A DNA stretch of 64,000 bases from Okapia johnstoni (Eukaryota > Chordata > Mammalia > Artiodactyla > Giraffidae), in the NCBI GenBank assembly GCA_024291935.2, contig CM044307.1, positions 100,879,461-100,943,460 on the forward strand. Direction: 5' to 3'. The first letter of the stretch is position 1; every line of letters begins with the position of its first letter. Below, one piece after another: positions 34,000 through 44,057 of the stretch. Under the pieces are notes generated by a model. It did no database searches. It was not told the DNA's origin and saw only the letters and a list, made by a program, of their open reading frames with translations. The position numbers and the translations under genes were made by a program.

Positions 34000-34850
34000 G
34001 AGTGAAGGCGCACAGGGGGCTCCAGACACCTGGCAGGTGGAGCATCTCGGGCCTGGAGCGTCTCTTGAGGGGTCGTGAGGAGAGCGCCAGGCTTGCAGGC
34101 GGGTGGGTCTCAGGCTGGACACAGGTGCTGTGCCTGGAACTGCCCGGGCAGAGGGGCTGGGGGAGGCTACCTACAGTCTGTCCTGGAAATTGTGCGGGCT
34201 ACAAAGCCTTCCTTCAGGCCTCTGTGCTTGCGCGTGTCCCCCGCGACCTGGCTTGGGCGCCTGGTGTGGTCGCAGGGGTGGGCGGGCACGGTCTGAAGGT
34301 GCTAGAAAGGGGGAGACCCGGTCGCGCGTGTGGGGGCCTCAGGTCGGCGACGAAGTCAAAGCCTTGTTGACGGGCCCTCGCGACAAACATGGAGGCTCCC
34401 GCCCCCTGGGGCCCCTCTAAGAGGTGGCCTAGCTCACGGCGCGGAGCCCGTCGTTGCCACCAAGCCCTTGTGGTAAACGCCGGATGTCCGCTGGGAGACG
34501 TGCCGCAAGGGGCGGGGCTGGCGGCCCGCGGGCGGCGGCCGCGGCGACGCTCGGGATGGGCCCGAGCAGCGTCAGCACGCGGACGTCGCCGCTCCGCGCC
34601 GCGGCTGGGGGGCCCCCTGGAGGCCGGCAGCCACGCTGTCCCCGTCTCCCTCAGGTAGTGCGCGCCCCTGGGGACGTGTGAAGGGAGACGCCCTCGATGC
34701 GCGCCCAAAGAACCGCGTTCTTCTGGCTTCGGCCACGTCCCGCTCGTACCGCCCGGCCCGGTAGAGCTCTGCGACTTGAGCTCCCCGCAGGCAGACCCGT
34801 CACCCTTGTCGAAGTCCTTGGCCAAGCGGTGAGGGGAAGTTCTGCGCCTT
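34000..34850. promoter_or_regulatory. CpG island, probable promoter
   Basis: Over about 850 bp the base composition changes to strongly GC-rich with dense CpG, in contrast with the AT-rich, CpG-poor remainder of the window. A GC box (GGGGCGGGGC, 34509-34518) is the clearest Sp1-type site, and 'acaaacatggaggctcc' at 34384 is near a YY1 motif. No TATA box stands out, as expected for a CpG-island promoter. Strong donor-like sites on the plus strand, CAG|GTAGTG (34654/34655) and GCG|GTGAGG (34828/34829), favour a plus-strand first exon. The direction is inferred, and a bidirectional promoter is possible. The gene is not identified. Confidence 0.75.
34484..34654 (+). CDS. Candidate first coding exon in the CpG island
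   Basis: An ATG at 34484 (weak context) and an in-frame ATG at 34556 (G at -3 and +4) open a frame that runs to a CAG|GTAGTG donor at 34654/34655 in phase 0 (57 or 33 codons). The peptide starts MSAGRRAARGGAGG, is rich in Arg, Ala, Gly and Ser, and has no Asp or Glu. That would suit a mitochondrial presequence but can equally arise by chance in CpG-rich DNA. A competing ATG with stronger context (34389, MEAPAPWGPSKRW) opens a different frame to a stop at 34656. No downstream exon was found. I do not recognise either peptide; the exon may also be non-coding. Confidence 0.2.
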
Positions 34851-35144
34851 CATGTGTGCTCATTGTGTTTGTTGGGGTCCTTGGAGAGGCCGAACGAAGA
34901 TTATCCCTTTGGAATTACATCGGTCTCATAAATTATTGTGAGTCAAACCTCAGTGGTTCTCCCCAGACCACATTTTTATACTCCCGTGAAGCAAGCATTT
35001 TTAATTAGCTTGCTTTTCAGATTACAATATGTAGGAAAGTTAATCACTCGATTTAGGTATTCAATTGAACACATATTGATTGTGTGCCTGCTGCCTGGCA
35101 GGCTATCTGCCACGTGCTGGGAATACAAAGTGATGTGTAAGGGC
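34851..35144. other. 3' flank of the CpG island, MIR/L2-like end
   Basis: 35055-35135 ('cacatattgattgtgtgcctg', 'cacgtgctgggaatacaaag') resembles a MIR/L2-class repeat. The rest is unique-looking. Confidence 0.45.
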
Positions 35145-35356
35145 AGATAGTGTGTATGCTCAGTCTTGTCCAACTCTTCGTGGCCCCATGGACTCTAGCT
35201 CGCCAGTCTTCTCTGTCCATGGAATTTTTCAGGCAAGAATACTGGAGTGGGTTGCCATTTCCTCCTCCAGGGGATGTTCCCCATCCAGGGATCCAACTCA
35301 GCTCCTGTATGTGCCTACATTGGTAGGCAGATTCTTTACCACTAGCGCCACCTGGT
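35145..35356 (-). mobile_element. Bov-tA SINE
   Basis: 'gctcagtcttgtccaactct', 'ggcaagaatactggagtggg', 'accactagcgccacctgg' in reverse-complement order. Confidence 0.92.
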
Positions 35357-37017
35357 AGATAGACCAGACAATTATAATAAAATATTGATAAATGCTATAG
35401 GAGCACAGTCCTTAAAGAAGGCAGAACATGGAGGCATAAGTCTTCCTGGATGAAAGGGAGAGAAGAGTAGTGCTAGAGAAAAGTAACTTTTGGGATTGCT
35501 CCCACTACAATAAGGCGTCCAGTTTCAGCTTCTCCCACAGTGCTTCTTGATATTCTGACTTTAGACCTTATCCGGCAGCTTCTTCCATTCCTTTCGCTGA
35601 GTATTCCGGCATTCAAAATCGTTTATGTAATTCACCCCTTTTTTTGTGTTTCACTTCCTTTGCTCCTTGCCCTCTTGCCTTCCAAAAAACCACCAGCCTT
35701 CCTTGTTCACAGAGTAAATATTAATGATTTCTCTCACATAAACTCCCTCAACTTCCTACTCTCATTTCCATTTTCCCCAGCCTTGGTATTTCAGATGACA
35801 CTTTTTTTGTTGTTGTTGTTGAGTGAATGCGTGAGTAAGTAAACATGTTAGGCACTATTTGTGCTAGATGCTGGGATTCATATGTCAGTAAAGTAGGTTT
35901 CCCTCTGGCCTCAAGCCAGTCACAGTGCATGGAGTCACATCTGCTACTCTGGACTGTGATGGACTCTTGAGTTACTAGACTCATATTTTCATTGCTTTTA
36001 TGATATTTCCATCTGTTTGTCCTCCATGTTCCTCAAATGTAACATATCCAATACTGTATCCCCTTACTCCAGTGTTTACTCTTCCTCCTATATCCTGACT
36101 CAGTGAGTAACTGCATCATCTGTCTAATGGATCAAGCCAGAAATGTGGGGTTCTAATTAATCACCAATAGCTATTTATACAGTCCTGTTAATTTCTCTCA
36201 TTCCCTCTTTTCCCTCACTTTCTCAGCCTATGTCTTAGGATCCTCATTCATTATCTCTTTCTTGAATCTTTGAAATTGCCAGCCTGCTGTCTATTACTTT
36301 TCAGTCTTTCATCTTATTCCTTGGATACCAAGCTTTATATAATAATAAGCTTGAATAGCTACTTCCCGATTTTTCAGATTTAGGCTTTATTTATTTACCA
36401 GTCACTTTAAAAGATGAAGATTTAATTTCTTTTTTTATCTTCTTCATACTTACTACACATAGGACTTCCTTCTGAATACTGAGTTTAGCAATATCCTTAT
36501 ACTATTATTCTAATTAAGTCACTATTCATTGTTTACATTATTATGACTATGAAAATGTTAGTCATAACTGAGGTTTGTAAAATATCTAGTATTACATTTC
36601 CCTTCTGCACAACCTTTTCCTCTGAAGATACTTTTTGATCCCTCTGCTTTCTGTTGAGCTGAAGTATATGAAATTGCCATTTTTATTAAGTATTGGCATT
36701 GTGTCATTCAAGCTAGAATGTTCTTTTCATGAATTCAAAATCAGTTCTCTAACACTTATCCAAATAACTCAGTACTTTTAGATACATGAAATATTCTGTA
36801 ATTTTCAGCTTCTTGATACCTTCTGATGGATTAAGTGTCCTTTTCATTTCTGTGCTCCTGACGTAATCTCTCCTGGAGTCTTCTGTCTTGCCCTAATCTG
36901 GACTTGTTAGCTCTACCAGGGAGACAACTATCATTCTAGGGCTTTTCTTCACTGGAATCTTGAATCTGTTCTTAATGTGCTGTGGCTTTCTGTTTCTTGG
37001 TTTATTCCCAAGAAATT
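35357..37017. other. No gene; (TTG)n and MIR-like traces
   Basis: 35805-35821 is a short T/(TTG)n run. 35845-35910 ('gttaggcactatttgtgcta', 'gatgctgggattcatatg') is MIR/L2-like. Otherwise AT-rich unique-looking sequence without a supportable exon. Confidence 0.45.
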
Positions 37018-37178
37018 GTCTTAGAGTATAATTATTTCTCCATATCATTAGGGAATGAAAACTCATATTAAAAAGTTACAGAACATGTTCTGAGGACAAT
37101 AAATCTCACAGCCAACCAACAATCTTTATTAGAAATGCTGAGATAGAAATAATTACTGAGTTTGCATATAAATCTTCC
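37018..37178 (+). repeat. Local direct duplication, copy 1 (161 bp)
   Basis: Begins 'gtcttagagtataattattt' and ends 'catataaatcttcc'. It is about 92% identical to 38615-38774 by eye, including single-base indels. Not a repeat family I recognise. Confidence 0.85.
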
Positions 37179-37376
37179 TCATTCTGGAGGATCACATCTT
37201 CTGATAGCTCCTTGAGAAAGAGTGCACAAAAGGTAAAGTTTTCATATCTTTCCTGTTTAAAATATCTGTATTCTTCCCTCTCAACTAATTAGTTTGGTAT
37301 GCTATATCATTCTTCATTGAAAATAATTTTTTGAAAGAAGTTTGAAGGTGTCGCCCCAACATCTTGTAGTGTCTAG
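37179..37376. other. Old LINE-like sequence, unassigned
   Basis: Continues, after the SINE at 37385, into 'cagatatttcctcccagaac' and 'gcatctgttttcatccattg' (to about 37800), text that recalls an old mammalian LINE-type repeat. Low confidence. Confidence 0.3.
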
Positions 37377-37384
37377 GTTAGCTG

Positions 37385-37588
37385 TTGTTGTTGTTTACTC
37401 ACTAAATCATGTCTGACTCTTTGCAACCCCATGGACTGTAGCCCTCCAGGCTCCTCTGTCCATGGGATTTCCTAGCCAAGAATACTAGAGTGGGTTGCCA
37501 TTTCCTCCTCCAGGGGATCTTCCCAACTCAGCGATCAAACCCGTGTTTCCTTCATTGGCAGGCAAATTCTTTACTGCTGAGTGACCAC
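37385..37588 (-). mobile_element. Bov-tA SINE with 8-bp TSD
   Basis: (TTG)n tail at the left, standard Bov-tA text, head at the right. Direct repeats GTTAGCTG at 37377-37384 and 37589-37596. Confidence 0.92.
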
Positions 37589-38044
37589 GTTAGCTGTGGA
37601 GAAGTCCAAAGCCATTCTATTTCTTGATCCTTTGGTTTTGACCAGATATTTCCTCCCAGAACCTTTTTCCTAATTTTCTGAAATTTTATAGTGTTTTTTC
37701 TTGGGGGCATCTGTTTTCATCCATTGGACTTAAAACTTAGTGGGCACTTGAATCTCATTGGCCTAGCTTGTGTTCCATGTTCACCTCTAAATAGTTCACG
37801 ATGGACAGGAGGATGATGTGTACTGATGGATCAGTTCTATGGCATTTATCCTTCCTTAGAACTGAGAACTGTGATTGGGGTATGTGTACTGACAATACAG
37901 GAAAGGTGGCTTCCCAGGGAAAGTCAGGGTATTGTTACTAAAAGATACACAAAATATTGTACTGATACAACTAGAGATGTCCACTCCATAATGGAAACAA
38001 ACTCTGTGTAACTGAAAAAAAAATTATTCCACAGTTTAATTTCT

Positions 38045-38153
38045 TGCCACCCCACATGGCTTTCAGGATCTTAGTTCCCTAACTGGGGATTGAATCAGGG
38101 CTCATGGCAGTGAAAGCTCAAAGTCCTAACCCCTGGACCACCATGGGATTCCA
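38045..38153 (-). mobile_element. CHR-type tRNA SINE, short
   Basis: 'tcttagttccctaactgggg' and 'cccctggaccaccatgggat' are the reverse complement of the CHR tRNA-related region. Confidence 0.78.
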
Positions 38154-38614
38154 TGTTTATATGACTCGATGGAAGCCTAATTTGTAACTGGCGTACTGAG
38201 TTTTGAATGACTGAATTTGCTGTGGTCCAAATGATCTGAATGGCTTTTAGTGACTCACATTCAGCATACTAAGAATGTAAGTCATGGTAGGGTGAAGTGA
38301 TATCTTGTATTTTACAGAGCGTGCATTAACTTTTATTTGTTTTTTCAGAAAATATTTTACAATGTCTAATTAAATGGATTCTGCAGGTACAACTATAAGT
38401 TTATCTCTTTTCTAAAAGCCTGAGAATCCATGATCATGTACATTATACTTGTTTACAGAGTAGCCAGGAGCCAAATCATGTGAAAGAATTGGAATTATGT
38501 TCCCATATTAGGTGATGAGCATGTTTACCACTGTCTCTTGCCAGGCCTTATTCTTGCAAAGCTCTCATACAGCTAGAGCTTTGATGTCCTGTTTCCGATT
38601 CAGTCCCCCAGTGT
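38154..38614. other. No recognised feature
   Basis: Unique-looking AT-rich DNA. Confidence 0.5.
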
Positions 38615-38774
38615 GTCTTAGAGTACAGTTATTTCTCCATATCATTAGGGAATGAAAACTCATATTAAAAGTTACAGAACATGTTCTGAGAACAGTAAAC
38701 CTCGCAGCTGACCAACAAGGTTTATTAGAAATGCTGAGATAGAAATAATGACTAAGTTTGCATATAAATCTTCC
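38615..38774 (+). repeat. Local direct duplication, copy 2 (160 bp)
   Basis: Second copy of the 37018-37178 unit in the same orientation, about 1.6 kb downstream. Confidence 0.85.
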
Positions 38775-41400
38775 ATAAATACAAAAAAATTACTCAGGTA
38801 TTTATTATCTCCATTTTATAGCATATTTGGCTTTGTTTAGACAGTACCTAAATCCAAGAGGAAACTCCGGTGATTATCATTATAAAAGGCATTTATTGAG
38901 ACTTCCTGTGATAGATACTTGAAACAATAGTGAACATGCATAAATGGCATAAGTTAGTAAATGTTAAGGATAAGCAAAGATAAAGTGCCTTTCATGTTAG
39001 GGTTACCAGATAAAACACAAGAGACTTCATTAAATTTGAATTTCAAATGAAAATAAGTGAATGCTTTGGCATCGGTATGTCTCTAGCATTTCATGTGAAA
39101 TAGTCTTAGCAAAAATTTTGTTATCTATTTGACAGTCTAATCAAACTGGACATTCTGTATTTTTACTTAGTAAATCTGGAAAATCAGCCATCATAGAATA
39201 GTGATTTAATTTCATATAAGAACACAAAGATTATGAGAAGTTTCGTGCTGTGGAAGCTGCAGCTAGAAGGAATTTTTCAATTGGTTAGGCCATGTTCCCT
39301 ATAAATTCAGTTCAATTTAAGCAACACGTGCAGATATCTCCTATCCCCAGATGGAGACTTTGGGGCTGGATAATGTAGAGATGAATAAATTGTTTTCTGA
39401 AGGTTTTCAGAGCTCAAGTGAAGATGATTTCAGTCCTGGACGGGCAGGTGGCCCAGAGATAGTGTGTGAAGAGGAAAAAGCAGTAACACGACCTTTGAGC
39501 AAACGAAGATGTGAGCAAATGTGACTGTTAGGGAATAGTTGGGTAGATAAATGGTGTAAAAGATGATGAGCAAGTAGAAACATCATTTTGAAAATATATA
39601 GCAGCAAGTATTAATAATGTGCTACCTGAGAACTCCAGGTGGTTTTGTCCATGATTTTTGGTCTATATCTAGAAAAGAACCTCTCAGCAATTTATTTACA
39701 TAGCACTGAGCCTAACAGTTTACCCTAACTTGAGAATTTCTTCACATCATGGTCTAAGTATAAGAACTTTTTGCCTAAATTATCAGTTTTGGGATTTCAA
39801 TATGTTCTACAACCTGACCCCAGTAATACTGGATAGCATCTATGTGGCAGTTTCTAAGTCCTTTCATGAATTGAAATATTTATTTCTCACAACTATATGG
39901 GGTGAGTGCAGTTGTTATTTCCATTTTATATTTGAGGCAAGTCCAGAGTAGAAAATTGAAGTGTCTGTCAGATTATGTAGGGAATATAATGAAGGGGGCA
40001 GACCAAGAGTAAGGCAGTGAATGCAAGTGACAGCCTCAGAGTTGGGATGTAACAGGGAGACTATGGTGACCTGGGAAGCAGGTAACCTATCTCATGCACT
40101 TTCTGGATGGCTCAGACTTGCCACATCATCTGTTTTTTCCTTGAGAAGCTGGAAATCCAAAATTTAAGTGACATTTCCTATTTTTTGAGTGTTAGAAACT
40201 AGTTTAAGTTTAAAGCACTCAACTGATCAAACTAGAATTAGCTTCCGAGCAAATTTTGTCAACAGTTTGTCATTTCTTCTCTAGATATATTTTGTTTTTA
40301 TAAGCTAAAAAGAGTAAATTGTTTTATCAAAATTGAAAATCACTGACCAAATCCTATTATGTAACACCAGTCCCAAAGTATGCTTTTCAATTTAACTTAG
40401 CTTTTAAATCATTTAAATATTCTATATATTAGAAACACAGTTAATTTAAAAAGAAAACTTCTAAAATTGGAAACAGAAACAAATAAACCTTGACTGTGTA
40501 TCAAATTGCTAACATAATTACACAGAGAATAAAAACTTACTTCCAGTGAATTATTTGCAAAGGGTAAAAACCTTATCTTTGCAGTGGAGACCCCTGATCA
40601 CCTGTTAACCTATTAACATAGATATCACCTATTAACACAGCTGTCAAACCTAGTGTCACTGACAGACAAGCTGAATTACCTGGTTCCAGATGTGGTCACA
40701 AGATTGTAGTGTTAAGTATCATGAAGTGTTTGTGTCAAAAATGTTTGCTCTATATTAAGTTTTTAGATACAATTTCCATTTTTACAGGAAAAAGGAGAAT
40801 TAAAAAAAGAAAAAATTTAATGACAAATTAAAAATTCATTGAAGGCAAGGTCAAATTGCGAAAAGGCCATTTTTTTTTTATATATAGCTACCAAAGGGTT
40901 TGATCAGAGAAGCCTGAAAGACCTTTTAGTCTTGAAGACAGATTAAGCAGGGATTGCTTCCCTCAGATTTTATTGAAAACCCTTTTCCTTTATATGCATA
41001 ACTTGCTGAAGCTGCTGGTCTAGGCATTTTATTCAATATAAAAGAATTTTTAAAAATGTTATACGTAAGAACAATTCCAATTTCTTACATGAGAAAGCAA
41101 TTCAAATGTGAGAAACATTGAGCTCTACCTAGAATTGGAGACTTTTTTCTAAATAAAAGAAACTTTCTGTCTAAATACGGGCATTTTGATTGCTCACTTC
41201 CACTGAGCCCTTTTTGCTGCTTGCTACATTAAGTTCTCATTGAATGTGCATTTGCCTTCTTTGCAATGAAAGCAGATTAATACCTAACATGATTTTTCAA
41301 ATGTTCTTTAGACCTCTAACTGGGTCATTTTTCGTTGATGCTGTTACACTATGGCATTTTAGGCTAGTGAATGGCACTGAAAATCAACTTTTCTTAAATT
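38775..41400. other. No gene; weak MIR/L2 traces
   Basis: 39820-39960 ('tttatttctcacaactatat', 'ggggtgagtgcagttgttat', 'ttccattttatatttgaggc') resembles MIR/L2 read in reverse. 40860-40875 is a T run. No BovB, L1, Bov-tA or CHR element occurs across these 2.6 kb. Confidence 0.5.
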
Positions 41401-41720
41401 ATGTTAAAGCTTAGACGAAATAGCAAAGAAGAATATGATTCCTGCCTTCCCCACAGAATGGAGAGAGCTTAGGCTAAGGGCCCTCCTTGTTTCAGAGGAC
41501 AGAGAACTGGGGAGATGGCAGAGCAGCTACATCTGTCTTTGGGTGAGGAGAAAATTCAGGCTCACCCTTTTAAAGCTGCCAGGCAGCATAGCTTCTGAGC
41601 AGAACTGTCCTATTTTTGCCGCTGGCAACTCCACCCTCGTTGTTTGTTCCCAGAAACATCCTCCAGTTTCCCCTCTTTTCAAACTGTGCCATTCCACCCC
41701 ACCCCCCCGCAATTAGCACA
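41401..41720. other. Higher-GC unique segment, function unknown
   Basis: GC content rises and both strands carry short open frames (plus 41435-41716, minus 41527-41712), but no start context, splice sites or recognisable peptide support a gene. A C run lies at 41697-41708. It could be a conserved non-coding element; conservation cannot be seen from one sequence. Confidence 0.25.
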
Positions 41721-41929
41721 CATCATCACTACTGTAAAATAACAAATTTTCTTGTCTAATTTGGAGAAATCAATTTATTTTTATAGTCTTGCCACATTTG
41801 TGTTAAATCTTAGGTAGCATTTCTATCATAGTGAGAACAAGAACTAGGCTAGTAGTAGAAAAGGAATTAATGCGTATCGGAATGGAGCACCATAGAGTCT
41901 TGTAGTAATACATCCTTATGATCTAAGTT

Positions 41930-42132
41930 AATAGTTCTCACTGTGTAATATTTAGACTTGCAGCATCAGCATCACCCGGTGACTGGTTAAAATTACAAAT
42001 TTGGGGGTCCAACCCAGTCTTCCTGAGTCAGAAACTCTTAGGATGGAGCCTAAGAATCTGTGTTTTAGCAACCCCTCCACCCCCCGCCAGGTGACTTCTT
42101 AGGCATACTAAAATTTAGGAACCACTCTAAGG
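41930..42132. mobile_element. MER5-like hAT-Charlie element
   Basis: 'ttaatagttctcactgtgta', 'cagcatcagcatcacccggt', 'ctgagtcagaaactcttagg', 'gcctaagaatctgtgtttta', ending 'aaaatttaggaaccactcta'. The order and the near-palindromic ends match the MER5A/B type. Confidence 0.8.
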
Positions 42133-43906
42133 CATGAAATTCCCTATTTTCTTTTATTAAGTCAGCAAATCTGTTTAAATACCTTCTGTGTACTCTTATC
42201 CACAAAAAATAATATAACAATCTTTGTTCAGAGGGTAGTAATGTGGAGCATAGAGAGGACAGAGTTTATGCAAAAAGCTCTAACAGACATTTATTATTAC
42301 CTGTCTTTCCAGCTTCTGGGTGTTCCCACATTTGGGTCTGTGGGTATGAGTGGGTGAACCATGTTAAACCAAAGGTGAAGAGGCTGAACTGGCATATGTA
42401 TTTGTAGCAAAGGGCAGATAGCTCCTGATGTGATTGAAGACAGAGTTTTCAGAAGATCCTGTTCTATTTTATACTGAGAAAAAATTACTAGTAAAAACCT
42501 TGTGGAATGGTGGAAAAGATGGTAGGACTGGGATAATCTGGTTTTAAGGGAAAATTTAAATTATATACTATTTGGATAAGCAGTTTTATCTAGCCTTAGC
42601 CTGTGGACTAAGCTGGTTAGAGTTCTGTCACACATTCAGTTCCCTACAGAGCCTGCTAAATTGTTCTTGCCACAATCAACATCCTGCTCATAATTTAAGT
42701 CATCAAGTACAGGTGGCATGGGGCATTGGGAGAATTTTAAATCATTACACATTCCTATTCATGGACAAACAGCTGAAGGCTACTCAACATTTGTGGTAGA
42801 ACCGTCTTTGTAAGAGGTAGTAGACAATAAATGGTAAATTTCTCAAACTCTTTCCCAAAGCTTTAATTGGTACAAAGAGTTTTTTTCTTTTCACACAAAT
42901 TTACCTTTATGGAGAAAGATCATAATAACGTCTCAAGGTAGGTTGGTAATGTTTTACTTAATGCTGTTACTTCTAAAATGTCTCATTTGGTGAAATTACT
43001 TTATTAAAATATTTGTATCAGCACATAAACGTGTAGCTCTCTTTCTATGCGCATTAAATAGATCTTGAAGCTATTTTTAAAAATTTAGATGTTAATCTCC
43101 TGCATCCTTATAAGGAGACAAAAATTGCCTAATTTTTAAATATAGCAGGCTACATCCACCAACATTAGCTAAGGATGCCTCTGTGTTTCCATAGCAGAAC
43201 TTGTTTCTAACTCAGCCTCAGGAAAATGCCTTAAGGTAAAACTTGAATACTACATCTGTCTTTCAGTAGACTGTTGTATAAATTTCTGAGTTTAAAGTTA
43301 CCATAAATATGGACAGTGTGTGAAATGTTCATATGATTGGTTTTCCCCTGCATCTGGTGTTTAAACAAATAGGAATTTTATAGTAGACATAATAATAATA
43401 CTGGATATCAGTAGCAAAAATATTTTCTTTGTTTTTCCATCTTCATTCAAAACTGAGAACTTCTCCTACATGCTTTAAGAAAAAACCCAAAAGATTGCTT
43501 TTATTTTTTTAAATCATGTTTAATAATATAAGAGGCAGAATATATGAATACACCTAGATACTTCCACAAGCTCATGGCTGGGTGCCTTGATCTTGTGCTA
43601 CCTTCATGGAAATATGCTACACTTTGTATATGAAGATAACATTGTCAACTATTGTTAAGACTGCTTTTTCTAGTAAAGCGGTAAATAATTATATGGACAT
43701 CTGAACTTATATATTTTAAAAATATGGTAACCCTATTTCTATTTATATATGATTAAATAGAAATACTTGACTCTTTGGTTGAAAAATAACCAATGAAAAG
43801 GATTTTGTTTTGTTTCTGTTTACAGTGTTGTAAGATACTTACGAAGGATCATTTTGAAATCTAATAAACAGAATACTTTAGTTAAGATATCAATACCCTC
43901 CACTAT
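42133..43906. other. No recognised feature
   Basis: About 1.8 kb of AT-rich unique-looking DNA with no named repeat and no supportable exon. Confidence 0.5.
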
Positions 43907-44057
43907 GGGCTTCCCAGGTGGCTCAGTGGGTAAAGAATCTGCCTTTAATACAGGAGACACAGGAGATGTGGGTTTGATCCCTGGGTGGGGAAGATCCCCT
44001 AGAGGAGGGCATGACAACCCATTCCAGTATTCTTGGCTGGAGGAGCCCATAGGGGGA
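43907..44057 (+). mobile_element. Truncated Bov-tA SINE abutting BovB
   Basis: Head to mid-body ('gggcttcccaggtggctcag', 'agtattcttggctggaggag') and then it stops; BovB endonuclease-end sequence begins directly. The missing SINE tail does not reappear on the far side of the BovB. Confidence 0.9.

Noticed and set aside
34214..34825. 203-codon minus-strand frame across the CpG island
   Set aside because: It begins at TTG rather than ATG, overlaps several other open frames (expected in CpG-rich DNA, which is poor in stop codons), and has no recognisable motif.
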